The notes: a model not told the origin generated them from the sequence alone. Shown: positions 1 through 9,134, counted from the stretch's first letter. The stretch: DNA of 64,000 nt from Cohnella caldifontis (GCF_029360585.1 NZ_JAQZSJ010000002.1:310001-374000); one strand, 5' to 3'. Translations and numbers: made by a program.

Positions 1-367
1 CCCGCGCGCCGGGCACGATGTCGTCCCGAGCCTCGATGTCCCGAGGCACCAAGCAGAACACGCGCTTTCGCCTCAGTTTGCCCCAAAACAGTCCCATTTC
101 GAAAACGGTATTGTCCCGGGCGATAAACGCATACTTTCCCCGGATCAACGCGACGTCGTCGGGCGCGAATACGAACACGCCGAAATCGCTGGCGTCCAGC
201 CGGCGTTCCAACGCTTCCATGGTGTAGTCGTTGGCCCCGAAAACCCCCGCGTACCAAGGCGTTACCTGCGCGATCCTCGATAGTTGGGACGTCACGGCAC
301 GCGCGTAAGGGATCGCCTCTCGGGACGAACCGACGAAAATTTCCGGTTTGACGGCGGATTCGGCCAT
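1..367 (-). CDS. TIR-like (CAP12/Pycsar-effector type) protein, 3' end outside window
   Basis: Partial: about 122 N-terminal residues are visible and the frame is open at base 1. The N-terminus reads PEIFVGSSREAIPYARAV, and the later block RDNTVFEMGLFWGKLRRKRVF matches the TIR_like fold (PF10137) found in CBASS/Pycsar effector proteins and in predicted nucleotide-binding proteins. The Glu in VFEMGLFWG occupies the place of the catalytic glutamate of NAD-hydrolysing TIR domains. Start ATG (365-367) has AAGGAG about 9 nt upstream. The gene appears to have its own promoter and is not co-transcribed tightly with the EAL gene behind it (135-bp gap). It may be a defence effector (NAD depletion) or a housekeeping nucleotide-binding protein; the missing C-terminus and the neighbour beyond base 1 would decide. 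Family call fairly sure, role uncertain. Confidence 0.75.
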   Translation of the reverse strand, partial: MAESAVKPEIFVGSSREAIPYARAVTSQLSRIAQVTPWYAGVFGANDYTMEALERRLDASDFGVFVFAPDDVALIRGKYAFIARDNTVFEMGLFWGKLRRKRVFCLVPRDIEARDDIVPGAR

Positions 368-423
368 GGCGTCCAACTCCTTCGGCAACGGGAATGGGCT
401 CGGCACAAGCCCAGGTAAGGAAA

Positions 424-429
424 ATTATA
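424..429 (-). promoter_or_regulatory. Extended -10 for the TIR-like gene
   Basis: On the minus strand TATAAT is preceded by TG one base upstream (TGGTATAAT), about 55 nt before the ATG at 367. No good -35 hexamer is seen at 16-18 nt, so it would act as an extended -10 promoter. The remaining bases 368-502 hold nothing else I can support. Confidence 0.5.
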
Positions 430-502
430 CCATAGGCCGACCCTGCGGTCCATCGACAACGAGAACGCCCGTTCCCCGTTTAACGATTCGAGAAACGGTC
501 TT

Positions 503-2518
503 TTAACGGGGCGCCCGGATCCATTGTTCCATGTCGTCGTTTCTCATCGGTTTCCCGTAGTAGTACCCTTGCATGACGTAACATCCCAGCTGCGTCAGGT
601 AGTCGATATGCTCTTGGTTTTCGACCCCCTCGGCGATGACGTCCAAATGCAGGTTTTCCGCCATCAGCACGATGGCTTGAAGGATGGCCCGCTTGCTCGG
701 GGTGTCCAGATCCTGGGTGAAGAGACGATCCAGCTTCAGCGTGTCGAGGGGCAGACGATCCAATAAACCGATGGAAGAATAGCCCGTGCCGAAATCGTCC
801 ATCGAAATCCGCACGCCCAGGTCCCGCAGAAACCGAAGCTGCCGAACGGTCTCCTGGATATCGTACAGAACCATGGACTCCGTGATTTCCAGCTCCAGAA
901 AACGGGGCGCCAACGCAACGTCCCGCAGGATGCCGGGAATCCACTCCATCAAATGGTCCGTTTGGAGCAGCTTGGCGGACAAATTCACCGATACCGGCTG
1001 CACGATTCCCCGTTCGTGCCACTCCTTGCATTGCCGGCACGCCTCCTCGATGGTCCATTTCGTCATCGGAACGATCAGCCCCGTCTCTTCCGCAACCGGA
1101 ATGAACTCCTGGGGGGAGACGAGGCCCAGCCGCGGATGCTCCCAGCGGATCAAAGCCTCGAACCCGTGCAAGTCGTTCCTCCTCACGTTCCATTTCGGCT
1201 GATAGACGAGATAGAATTGACCGCGATCGAGGGCTTGATGCAGGTCTTTTTCGATCTCCATCTTCCGGACTTCCTTGATTCCCATTTCGTCGGTGTACAC
1301 GCAATATCGGTTTTTCCCGAGCCCTTTCGCTTTGTACATCGCGGTATCCGCTTTCCGCAGCAAGTCGGATTCCCCGAGCCGGCCGATGCTGATGCCGATG
1401 CTCCCGGTGACGTAAAGTTCGTTTCCTTCGATCCGAAAGCCCTGCTTGACGCTTTGCAAAATGTCACCGGCCAGCTGTTCGGCCTGCTCCGGACGGCACC
1501 GTTTCAAAATGAACAGGAACTCGTCCCCTCCGATCCGGAAGGCGCTCCGGTCGGCGTCGATAAACCGCCGCAGCCGATGGCCCACCTCTTGGATGAGCAA
1601 GTCGCCCACATGGTGGCCAAGCGTGTCGTTGATCGCCTTGAACTGGTCCAGATCCAGGAAAAGGACGCCGATCTCGTCTCGGCCGTGGTGCGATTCGAAG
1701 AAGCGGTTCATTTCATTGCGGTTGGGCAATCCGGTCAGGGCGTCCAAAAAAGCCATCCTCTCGAGCACGTGGCGGTCGAAGAACATCGCTCCCCAGGAGA
1801 CGAACAAGATGAGGAAAATGGTCACCGTTACCCCGTACAGGAGGAAGTAGTCCACGGCAGGCCCGTCCGGCATCTGCGCCGTGCCGTGGCCGTGAAAGCG
1901 GGCCGCTCTCATGCCGGTATAGTGCATTCCGCAGATCGCGAACCCCATGACGACGGCGGACAGCCATTTCAGCCCGCTGGAGGTTGACTGGTTCCGGAAA
2001 CGCAGGAACAGCAGCAGCGCGGCATAGGAAGCGACAAACGCGATCAACGCGGATAAGGCCCACAGCGTTCGGTCATAGGACAGCTCGACCGGCATGATCA
2101 TGGCGGCCATGCCGACATAATGCATCGTCACGATCCCGCTGCCCATAAAGAAGCCGCCGAAGGCGATTTTGATCCAGTTGACGTTTTTCGGCATGGTGAT
2201 ATAAAACGCGATGAACGAGGAAACGATGCTGGCCAGCAGGGAAAGCAGCGTCATCCAGACGTCGTATTTCACCGCGGCGTGCAAATGGAAGGCCAGCATG
2301 CCGACGAAATGCATGGACCATACGCCGCTGCCCATGACGAGCGCGCCGGCCATCAGCCAGAAATATTTCGTCGTTCCTTTCGCGTGAGAGATTTTGGACG
2401 TAATATTTAACGCGGAATAAGACGCCAGGATCGCGATGACGCCCGAAAGCGCGACGATCCATCCGTTATAAGTCCCTTGTAAAAACATGTCGAACAACTC
2501 CCGTATGGACAGATCCAT
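503..2518 (-). CDS. MHYT-GGDEF-EAL cyclic-di-GMP signalling membrane protein
   Basis: 671 aa. The first ~245 residues form a polytopic membrane MHYT sensor with the three signature motifs MHFVG (69-73), MHYVG (132-136) and MHYTG (199-203), a type proposed to bind a metal and sense diatomic gases. A GGDEF domain follows with an intact GGDEF at 330-334 but no RxxD inhibitory site just before it. The EAL domain carries EAL at 454-456, VNLSAKLL, EITES, DDFGTGYSS, a KLDR motif, VIAEGVE and the terminal QGYYYGKP, so both cyclase and phosphodiesterase residues look complete; the net activity cannot be read from sequence. I prefer the ATG at 2518 over an upstream TTG at 2539, because the -10 box at 2546-2551 puts the transcript start near 2539. 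No Shine-Dalgarno is evident. Monocistronic. Confidence 0.9.
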   Translation of the reverse strand: MDLSIRELFDMFLQGTYNGWIVALSGVIAILASYSALNITSKISHAKGTTKYFWLMAGALVMGSGVWSMHFVGMLAFHLHAAVKYDVWMTLLSLLASIVSSFIAFYITMPKNVNWIKIAFGGFFMGSGIVTMHYVGMAAMIMPVELSYDRTLWALSALIAFVASYAALLLFLRFRNQSTSSGLKWLSAVVMGFAICGMHYTGMRAARFHGHGTAQMPDGPAVDYFLLYGVTVTIFLILFVSWGAMFFDRHVLERMAFLDALTGLPNRNEMNRFFESHHGRDEIGVLFLDLDQFKAINDTLGHHVGDLLIQEVGHRLRRFIDADRSAFRIGGDEFLFILKRCRPEQAEQLAGDILQSVKQGFRIEGNELYVTGSIGISIGRLGESDLLRKADTAMYKAKGLGKNRYCVYTDEMGIKEVRKMEIEKDLHQALDRGQFYLVYQPKWNVRRNDLHGFEALIRWEHPRLGLVSPQEFIPVAEETGLIVPMTKWTIEEACRQCKEWHERGIVQPVSVNLSAKLLQTDHLMEWIPGILRDVALAPRFLELEITESMVLYDIQETVRQLRFLRDLGVRISMDDFGTGYSSIGLLDRLPLDTLKLDRLFTQDLDTPSKRAILQAIVLMAENLHLDVIAEGVENQEHIDYLTQLGCYVMQGYYYGKPMRNDDMEQWIRAPR

Positions 2519-2545
2519 GATGAGGATAAAGAACCGCAATATGGT

Positions 2546-2551
2546 ATTATA
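2546..2551 (-). promoter_or_regulatory. -10 box of the MHYT-GGDEF-EAL gene
   Basis: Perfect TATAAT on the minus strand, 27 nt before ATG 2518. The -35 region is poor. The predicted leader is only about 20 nt. Confidence 0.45.
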
Positions 2552-2718
2552 TCATACAAAACTCGACAATTTCTGAACATTCGCGCATGCTCCGATGAGT
2601 TTGTCCCTCATAAGGGCTCGTCGCGACGGGTAAGCTTTCGAATCCGCCTTTCAAACTGATACAATAAGAGGACGACGATCATGAAAAGCAGGATTCGGAT
2701 CCGATGGGGGGCTCGGAC

Positions 2719-3399
2719 ATGTGCGGAAGATACACGATCACCGTGACGATGGAAGAGTTGATGCTGCATTATTTCGCGGACTTGCCGTCGGTGCCGTTTC
2801 ATTTGCCCCGATACAACGTGGCTCCCACCCAAATGGTGCCGGCCGTCGTGAACGACGGACAGCGCAACCGGCTGGGGCTGCTCAAATGGGGGCTGATCCC
2901 TCCGTGGGCGGACGACGAGAAAGGCGGCAGCCGTTTGATTAACGCCCGGGCGGAGACGCTGCAGGAACGCCCGGCATACCGGGACGCGTTCCGGCGCAAG
3001 CGCTGCCTCATTCCGGCCGACGGCTTCTACGAGTGGAAGGCGGCGCCGGGCGGCGGCGGCAAACGGCCGTACCGCATCCGGCTCAAGGGCGGCGGATTGT
3101 TCAGCATGGCGGCGCTGTACGAGACGTGGACGGCCCCGGACGGCCGCCGGGTCAGCTCGTTCGCCATCGTGACGACGGAGCCGAACAAGCTGATGGCCGG
3201 CATCCACGACCGGATGCCGGTGATCCTGAGGCGCGAGGACGAAGCGCTGTGGCTGGACCGCCGGGTGCAGGATCCCGCCGAGCTTACGGAATTGCTCGTT
3301 TCGTACCCGGATGACGAGATGGAAGCTTACGAAGTGGACAGGCGCGTCGGCAATCCCGCCAACGACGACGCCGCATGCTTGGAGAAAGCATCCGGCTGA
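2719..3399 (+). CDS. SRAP domain protein (YedK/HMCES-type abasic-site crosslinker)
   Basis: 226 aa, the usual length of bacterial SRAP proteins. It starts directly with MCGRYT, so after Met removal Cys2 is the N-terminal nucleophile that forms a thiazolidine with abasic sites in single-stranded DNA. Other family motifs present are YNVAPTQ, the Trp-rich LKWGLIPPWA block, INARAET, GFYEWK (catalytic Glu) and IHDRMPVIL (active-site His). The ATG at 2719 is chosen over an upstream in-frame ATG (2704) because the Cys must be residue 2. Only a weak purine-rich ribosome site precedes it. The protein shields abasic sites during replication and repair in the cytoplasm. Stand-alone gene convergent with spoVIF. 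Confidence 0.93.
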   Translation: MCGRYTITVTMEELMLHYFADLPSVPFHLPRYNVAPTQMVPAVVNDGQRNRLGLLKWGLIPPWADDEKGGSRLINARAETLQERPAYRDAFRRKRCLIPADGFYEWKAAPGGGGKRPYRIRLKGGGLFSMAALYETWTAPDGRRVSSFAIVTTEPNKLMAGIHDRMPVILRREDEALWLDRRVQDPAELTELLVSYPDDEMEAYEVDRRVGNPANDDAACLEKASG

Positions 3400-3415
3400 C
3401 GGCCGGAAAACGCGG

Positions 3416-3455
3416 AACGCCCCGCCGCCGGTTTCGGTCCGGCAGTCGGGGCGTT
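3416..3455. terminator. Inverted repeat between convergent SRAP and spoVIF genes
   Basis: AACGCCCCG at 3416-3424 pairs with CGGGGCGTT at 3447-3455; the intervening CCGCCGG/CCGG bases extend it imperfectly. It sits between two convergent genes and could end transcription from either side, though neither side has a strong T-run. Confidence 0.5.
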
Positions 3456-3471
3456 CGGGCGAACGACGGTT

Positions 3472-3765
3472 TTAACGGAACATCGCCCACAGCTTGATCA
3501 GGTGCAGCGTGTTCTGGGGGTCGATTTTCTGCGCCAGCACGAAAGCGACGATCTGATCCTCCTGGATCGCGGTCAGCGGCTCGTTCAGAATGCGGGAGGC
3601 CGATTTCACCAATTGGCGCACCTTTACCCGGTCCTGCAAATCGTATTTGGTAACCCCGTCGAGCAGCGCCTTGATCCGGTCTTTCACGACCGGATTTTTC
3701 ATTTTCAGCTTAATGCGTTCCACCAGCTGCGGCTGGATGCCGAATTTTTGCCAGCTTGCGTTCAC
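3472..3765 (-). CDS. spoVIF: Stage VI sporulation protein F (SpoVIF-like)
   Basis: 97 aa reading SWQKFGIQPQLVERIKLKMK, then a helical region ending LHLIKLWAMFR. This matches the small spore protein SpoVIF (PF14069 type), needed for correct assembly of late spore coat layers in Bacillus. The GTG at 3763-3765 gives the family length; a longer in-frame ATG at 3819 would add a basic non-conserved extension. The Shine-Dalgarno is weak. It lies 101 bp behind recG on the same strand at the end of the asp23-fakA-fakB-recG cluster. No promoter was recognised, so whether it is expressed from a sporulation sigma factor promoter in the gap 3766-3866 is open. Confidence 0.75.
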   Translation of the reverse strand: MNASWQKFGIQPQLVERIKLKMKNPVVKDRIKALLDGVTKYDLQDRVKVRQLVKSASRILNEPLTAIQEDQIVAFVLAQKIDPQNTLHLIKLWAMFR

Positions 3766-3866
3766 GGCGTCCCCACGCCCTTTCCGCCACCGTTCTACGT
3801 GCCGTGGCTTTCCGTTCATTCTATGCCGGAACGGGGCGGGGGATGAACGCCGGCGATGAGAGTCGA

Positions 3867-5912
3867 CTAATCCAGCGGTTCTCCCTGCAGGCGCGCTTCC
3901 CGCAGCAAATGGTCGCGCAGCGGCGCATACGCCGGCGATGACCAGAAATCTTCTTTCGCCGTCAGCTCGGCGGCGTCGTCGCGAGCCGCCTCCAGCACCT
4001 CGAAATCGTTCAGCAGGTTGGCCAGCCGGAATTCCGGCATGCCGCTCTGCTTCGTGCCGAAGAAGTCCCCGGGGCCGCGCAGCTCCAAGTCGCGCCGGGC
4101 GATTTCGAAGCCGTCGTCCGTCTCCGTCATCGCCTTCATCCGCTCCTGCCCGTTCTCCGATTTCGGGTCGGCGATCAGGATGCAATAGGACTGGTGTTCG
4201 CCGCGCCCGACCCGGCCCCGAAGCTGGTGCAGCTGGGACAAGCCGAAACGCTCGGCGTCCATGACGATCATCAGCGTGGCGTTCGGCACGTCGACCCCGA
4301 CCTCGATGACGGTGGTCGACACGAGCACGTGCGAGTCGCCCGCCGCGAAAGCGCCCATCGCCTCTTCCTTCTCCGCGGGCGTCATCCGCCCGTGCAGCAA
4401 GCCGATCGACAGGTCCGGCAGCGCTTGCCGCAGCTGCGCATGCAAGTCGATCGCGTTTTGCACGTCCAGCTTCTCCGACTCTTCGATCAGCGGGCAGATG
4501 AAGAACGTCTGGCGTCCCGCCGCCGCTTCGCGCCGGATGAACCCGAGCACGCGGTCCATCATGTCGTGTTTGACCCAATACGTCTTGATCGGCTTGCGTC
4601 CTTTGGGACGCTCCCGCAAAGTCGAGACGTCCAGATCGCCGAACACGGTGATGGCCAGCGTGCGCGGAATCGGCGTGGCGGTCATCGTCAGCACGTCCGG
4701 GTTCATCCCTTTGCGCCGAAGGATGCTGCGCTGGTTCACGCCGAACCGGTGCTGCTCGTCCGTTACGACGAGGCCCAGCCGGCGGAAGAAGATGTCTTCC
4801 TGGATGAGCGCGTGCGTGCCGACGACGATGTCGATGAGCCCCATCTGGAGCGAGGCCGCCACGTCCCGCTTTTTGCGCTCGGTCAGGCTGCCGGTGAGCA
4901 GTCCGACCTGGATGCCATGAGCCTCGAACAGCTTGGAGAGCGAACGCGCGTGCTGCTCCGCCAAAATCTCCGTCGGCACCATCAGCGCACCCTGGTTGCC
5001 GTCCCGGACCGTCGCGTACAGCGCCACGGCGGCGACCACCGTTTTGCCCGCGCCGACGTCGCCCTGAAGCAGGCGGTTCATGACGTAAGGCCGTTTCATG
5101 TCGTAAATGATCTCGTTGACGACCTGCTTCTGGGATTCCGTCAGCTCGAACGGCAGGCTGCCGACGAAGGAACGGATGTCCTCGCTCCGGATCGTATGCG
5201 CCAGCCCTTCTTGCTTGCGGTTAGCGGCCCGGTAAGCTTGGAGCTTCATCTGGAAAAGAAACAGCTCCTCGTACACCATCCTCCGGCGGGCTTCTTCCCC
5301 TTCGCGCGTGTTCTCCGGCCGATGGATGCGGAGAATCGCTTCGCGCCGCGGCATCAGCCCGTGCCGATCCACCAGCTGCGCGGGCAGCAGCTCCGGGATC
5401 ATCGCGCCGTATTGCGTCAAAGCGCGGTCGATCGTTTTCCGGATCCAAGCCTGCGTAATGCTGCCTCCGATCGAATACACCGGCTGCAGCGTGCCCGTTT
5501 TGCCCGCCCCGCGGTCGGGAAATTCCGATTCGGCGACGGTGATTTGGCGGCGGCGCTGCTCCCATTTGCCGGTCAACGTGATGTCGCGGCCGATCTCCAT
5601 CTGCTCCTTCAGGAACGCCCGGTTGAACCAGACGGCCGTCAGCAGCAGCCCGTCGACCGTTACCCGCACGGTTAAGCGGGATTTCTTGCCGTACCGCTGA
5701 AGGGAAGGGGCGGAGGCGACCGTCCCCTGAACGGTGATTTTCTCGCCGTCCTTCGCCTCGCTTAAAGGGCGGAGCCGGTAATCTTCGTACCGGAACGGAT
5801 AATATTCGATCAAATCCCCGACGGTGGAAATGCCCAAGGCGTGAAGCTCCCCTGCTTTGGAGGAGCCCACGCCTTGAAGACGTTCTGCCGGTATGGCAAA
5901 CAAATCGATCAT
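3867..5912 (-). CDS. recG: ATP-dependent DNA helicase RecG
   Basis: 681 aa, full family length. The N-terminal OB/wedge domain includes LQGVGSSKAGELHALGI. The superfamily 2 motor follows with Walker A GDVGAGKTVVA, the DExH-type box DEQHRFGVNQR, motif III TATPIPRTLAI and the helicase C block ATLMIVMDAERFGLSQLHQLRGRVGR; the C-terminal TRG region includes RDLELRGPGDFFGTKQSG. RecG remodels stalled forks and branch-migrates Holliday junctions. ATG 5912 gives the canonical N-terminus MIDLFAIPAERLQGVG. It follows fakB by 33 bp and is probably co-transcribed with it. In B. subtilis the serine dehydratase genes sit upstream of recG instead. Confidence 0.97.
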   Translation of the reverse strand: MIDLFAIPAERLQGVGSSKAGELHALGISTVGDLIEYYPFRYEDYRLRPLSEAKDGEKITVQGTVASAPSLQRYGKKSRLTVRVTVDGLLLTAVWFNRAFLKEQMEIGRDITLTGKWEQRRRQITVAESEFPDRGAGKTGTLQPVYSIGGSITQAWIRKTIDRALTQYGAMIPELLPAQLVDRHGLMPRREAILRIHRPENTREGEEARRRMVYEELFLFQMKLQAYRAANRKQEGLAHTIRSEDIRSFVGSLPFELTESQKQVVNEIIYDMKRPYVMNRLLQGDVGAGKTVVAAVALYATVRDGNQGALMVPTEILAEQHARSLSKLFEAHGIQVGLLTGSLTERKKRDVAASLQMGLIDIVVGTHALIQEDIFFRRLGLVVTDEQHRFGVNQRSILRRKGMNPDVLTMTATPIPRTLAITVFGDLDVSTLRERPKGRKPIKTYWVKHDMMDRVLGFIRREAAAGRQTFFICPLIEESEKLDVQNAIDLHAQLRQALPDLSIGLLHGRMTPAEKEEAMGAFAAGDSHVLVSTTVIEVGVDVPNATLMIVMDAERFGLSQLHQLRGRVGRGEHQSYCILIADPKSENGQERMKAMTETDDGFEIARRDLELRGPGDFFGTKQSGMPEFRLANLLNDFEVLEAARDDAAELTAKEDFWSSPAYAPLRDHLLREARLQGEPLD

Positions 5913-5945
5913 CGGAACACCAGCCTTTGCATCCTCCCCCGGCGA

Positions 5946-6800
5946 TTATTCCGCGGGAATCGCGAACACGCCGACGGTTCCCGGTCCGGCATGCGTACCG
6001 ATGACGGGACCGATGGCGGTTTCCAAGTAACTCCGAACCGTAAAACGGTCCTTAAGCAACGTCGACATTTCCCTCGCGTTCTCTTCGTAACCGGGCGTCA
6101 AAGCGATATACAAATCGATCGGGCGGCTGCCTAGATCCGCTTCCAGCAACTCGGCGACCCGGGCAATCGCGCGCTTCTGGCCCCGCACCTTATCGACCGG
6201 CGTGATGACGCCCTCGTCATCGATGGTCAGGATCGGTTTGATATTGAGCAGCGAGCCCACCACGGCCGCCGCCTTCCCGATCCGTCCGCCCTTCTGCAAG
6301 TATTCGAGCGTATCCACCAGAAAATACAGCCGCAATTCCCGCCGAAGCCGATGGACTTCCGCCGCGACTTCCGCCGCGCTCGCGCCTTGGGCCGCCAGCT
6401 CCGCCGCAGCCGCGACGATCAGGCCGTACCCGTACGACGCGGATTTCGAGTCGATGACCGTGATGTCTCCTTCGCCTTCCAGCATCGACTTCGCGATCGT
6501 GGCGGACTGGTACGTGCCGCTGAAAGCGCCCGACAGATGGACCGATACGACGGAGCGGCCTTCCCCGATCAGCTTCCGGAACGTATCGTAAAAATCGGCC
6601 GGAGAAGGCTGGGACGTGGTAGGCAAAGTTTTGGACGACGTCAGCTTCCGGTAAAATTCCTCCGGCTCCAGCTCGACGTTGTCCAGGTAAGTTTCGTTTC
6701 CGAACATCACCTTTAGCGGAACCATCGTGATTCCGAGACGCTGCCGCATTTCGAGAGGGATGTCCGCCGTGCTGTCCGTTACCAATGCCACCGATGCCAT
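5946..6800 (-). CDS. DegV family fatty-acid-binding protein (FakB-type)
   Basis: 284 aa DegV protein. Visible family marks are VTDSTADIP at the N-terminus, the TSQPSPADF loop and SVHLSGAFSGTYQSA, which in FakB proteins surround the buried fatty acid carboxylate, plus a C-terminal HAGPGTVG. FakB presents fatty acids to the kinase FakA, giving acyl-phosphate for PlsX/PlsY phospholipid synthesis. The partner kinase gene fakA lies 49 bp upstream on the same strand, which supports the FakB role; this pairing replaces the sdaAB/sdaAA genes found here in Bacillus. Start ATG 6800 has GGGAGGA 9 nt upstream. Confidence 0.88.
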   Translation of the reverse strand: MASVALVTDSTADIPLEMRQRLGITMVPLKVMFGNETYLDNVELEPEEFYRKLTSSKTLPTTSQPSPADFYDTFRKLIGEGRSVVSVHLSGAFSGTYQSATIAKSMLEGEGDITVIDSKSASYGYGLIVAAAAELAAQGASAAEVAAEVHRLRRELRLYFLVDTLEYLQKGGRIGKAAAVVGSLLNIKPILTIDDEGVITPVDKVRGQKRAIARVAELLEADLGSRPIDLYIALTPGYEENAREMSTLLKDRFTVRSYLETAIGPVIGTHAGPGTVGVFAIPAE

Positions 6801-6849
6801 GAGCTTGTCCTCCCTATGGACGCCAATTGCCGCCCCACGATATGGTCCA

Positions 6850-8688
6850 TCAAGGTTCTACGGCGATCAAATACGGGTAAAGCGGCTGACCGCCTTCGTG
6901 AACCTCCACTTCCGCGTCCGGAAACCGCCCGGAAATCCATTCGGCCAACTGCCGGCCTTGCTCTTCGTCCGCGCCTTCGCCGGTCAACACCGTCACGATT
7001 TCCCCGCCGCTCCGCAGCATGCGCTCCAGCAGCAGGTGCGCGGCTTCTTCGGCGGTTCCCGCCGCCGCGACGATCGTTTTGTCCAGGATGCCGATGAACT
7101 GCCCGGAGCGGATGTCCAGTCCGTCCATGTTCGTATCGCGAACCGCCTGCGTCACGGACCCGGTCAGCACGTTCTCGAAGGAGCGGGTCATCCGTTCCAC
7201 GTTCGCCGCCTCCGGGTCTTCTTCCCGGAACGCGAGCATGGCCGCCATTCCTTGGGGAATGGTGCGGGTCGGCAGCACGGTTACGGGCCGTTCGGCCAGT
7301 TCGGCGGCTTGCTTGGCCGCGAGCAGGATGTTCGGGTTGTTCGGCAGCACGAAGACGGTCTGGGCGGACAAGGAACGAATCGCCCCGAGCAGGTCTTCCG
7401 TGCTCGGATTCATGCTCTGGCCGCCGGAGAGCACGACGTCGACGCCCAAGCTGCGGAACAATTCCGCGTTCCCCTCGCCGACGCTGACGGCTACGATTCC
7501 GTATTCCGCCATTTCGTAAACGTCCGGATTCGGCTCGCTTTCCGGCGAAGGCGTAACGCCGCTGTACTCGTATTCCGCGGCCGGAATCCAGGAGGCCGCC
7601 TCCAGGCCCAGCTGCTCGGCCGGTTCAGCCGGCTCGGCCGGGATCCTGGGCGCGGACGGTGCCGCGGCGCTCCCGGCCGGTTCCGGCTCGCGGAGCAAAT
7701 CGCGGTGCTGCTCCCGCATGTTCAGGATATGCAGGTGGGTCAGCTCCCCGTGCGTCATGGCGAAGTTAAGCACGTCGCCGGGCCTGCGGCTGTGCACGTG
7801 GACCTTCACGATGTCCCCGTCTTCGATCAAGATGATCGAATCGCCGTCCTTCGCCAACGCTTGCCGGAAGGAATGCTCCGCGAACGGAGCGGATCCGGTC
7901 CTGCGGTGGATGAAAAATTCCATGTCGTACGGGAAATCGATGCTTTCTGTTTCCAGCTTGGCCTGCGCCGAGAAGGCCGTGGCCGGAGCCGCGGAGACCG
8001 CGGGAGGCGGGAAAACGTTCCTCTCCGGAACCGCCGGCGCAACGGGCACTCCCGCGACAGCCGGAGCGGAAACCCCGGTCAAATACGCCACGAAGCCCTC
8101 GTACAGGCAGACCAAGCCCTGGCCGCCCGAATCGACGACGCCGACCTGCTTCAGCACCGGCAGCATGTCGGGCGTCCGGCTGAGCGTTTCGGAAGCTTTG
8201 GCGAGCACCTCTTGCATGAACTCGGCCAAATCCGACGTTTTGCGCGCGGAAACGGCCGCTTGGCGGGCGGCTTCCTTCGCCACGGTCAGGATCGTGCCTT
8301 CCACCGGTTTGACCACCGCTTTGTAAGCGGTATCAACTCCTTGCTGCAAAGCGTTCGCGAACAAAGCCGCATTCATTTCGCGTTCGCCCGCGGCCGCCCG
8401 GGCGAATCCCCGGAACAGTTGCGACAAGATGACCCCGGAGTTGCCCCGGGCTCCCATGAGCAACCCTTTGGAGAGCGTCTCGGCGGCTCGTCCCACTTCT
8501 TCGGACGGTTTATGTTTCAATTCGGCCGCTCCGGCCGACATCGTTAAATTCATGTTCGTTCCCGTATCGCCGTCCGGCACGGGGAAAACGTTGAGCGCGT
8601 TGATCCGGCTCTCGTTCGCGGACAGTCTCTCCGCGCCGGCCAGCACCATGGCGGCCCATTCCATTCCGTTCAAAGAACGCCTGCTCAA
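6850..8688 (-). CDS. fakA: Fatty acid kinase subunit A (DAK2/DhaL domain)
   Basis: 612 aa. The N-terminal DhaL-type ATP domain contains NVFPVPDGDTGTNM, whose aspartates hold the Mg-ATP, and ARGNSGVILSQLFRG. The C-terminal half has the DegV-like fold of YloV/FakA. It phosphorylates fatty acids bound to FakB. The protein is longer than the roughly 550 residues usual for the family. The excess lies in two Pro/Ala/Glu-rich linkers, one before the middle domain and one reading APSAPRIPAEPAEPAEQ. The start is TTG at 8686-8688 with GGAAGGAG 9 nt upstream; no ATG fits better. Second gene of the asp23-fakA-fakB-recG cluster. Confidence 0.93.
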   Translation of the reverse strand: MSRRSLNGMEWAAMVLAGAERLSANESRINALNVFPVPDGDTGTNMNLTMSAGAAELKHKPSEEVGRAAETLSKGLLMGARGNSGVILSQLFRGFARAAAGEREMNAALFANALQQGVDTAYKAVVKPVEGTILTVAKEAARQAAVSARKTSDLAEFMQEVLAKASETLSRTPDMLPVLKQVGVVDSGGQGLVCLYEGFVAYLTGVSAPAVAGVPVAPAVPERNVFPPPAVSAAPATAFSAQAKLETESIDFPYDMEFFIHRRTGSAPFAEHSFRQALAKDGDSIILIEDGDIVKVHVHSRRPGDVLNFAMTHGELTHLHILNMREQHRDLLREPEPAGSAAAPSAPRIPAEPAEPAEQLGLEAASWIPAAEYEYSGVTPSPESEPNPDVYEMAEYGIVAVSVGEGNAELFRSLGVDVVLSGGQSMNPSTEDLLGAIRSLSAQTVFVLPNNPNILLAAKQAAELAERPVTVLPTRTIPQGMAAMLAFREEDPEAANVERMTRSFENVLTGSVTQAVRDTNMDGLDIRSGQFIGILDKTIVAAAGTAEEAAHLLLERMLRSGGEIVTVLTGEGADEEQGRQLAEWISGRFPDAEVEVHEGGQPLYPYLIAVEP

Positions 8689-8774
8689 GCTGTCAGTCTC
8701 CTTCCTAAGTGCGTTCGGGTAATTGCGCCCTTGGCGTCACGGCCGAATAAGCATGGATGCGTTCGGTCCACCCG

Positions 8775-9134
8775 TCAATTGATCACGCGTACCCCTTGAA
8801 CGAAGATGTTGACGAAATCGACCTTCAGCCCGACAACCTCTTCCAATACGTATTTCACTTTCGATTGAATGTTGTGCGCGACCTCGGAAATCTTAACGCC
8901 ATAGCTCACGATCACGTACAGGTCAAGATGCATGAGTTCCCCTTCGCGGCGCACTTCGACGCCTCGGGACAAATTCTCGCGGCCGAGAAGTTCGGCGATG
9001 CCATCCTTCAGCCCTTTGCGCGATGCCATGCCGACCAGTCCATAACAATCCATCGCCGCGGATCCCGCGATGACGGCGATCACTTGATCGGCCACGTCGA
9101 TTTTTCCGTTTTCCGTCGCCAACTGCATCGGCAT
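8775..9134 (-). CDS. Asp23/Gls24 family protein (YloU-like)
   Basis: 119 aa Asp23/Gls24 (DUF322) protein: NGKIDVADQVIAVIAGSAAMDCYGLVGMA at the start and the central LDLYVIVSYGVKISEVAHNIQ and VKYVLEEVVGLKV typical of the family. These proteins are thought to act near the membrane in envelope homeostasis. Position directly before fakA matches yloU-yloV of Bacillus. The start ATG 9134 has AAAGGAG 9 nt upstream. It is first in its transcript, with a promoter at 9176-9204 and rpmB divergent. A second paralogue lies at 54292-54678. Confidence 0.92.
   Translation of the reverse strand: MPMQLATENGKIDVADQVIAVIAGSAAMDCYGLVGMASRKGLKDGIAELLGRENLSRGVEVRREGELMHLDLYVIVSYGVKISEVAHNIQSKVKYVLEEVVGLKVDFVNIFVQGVRVIN

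Noticed and set aside
4194-5675. Long + strand open frame opposite recG
   Set aside because: Shadow of recG with charged low-complexity translation.
6727-8547. Long + strand open frame opposite fakA
   Set aside because: Shadow of fakA; no ribosome site and no family resemblance.
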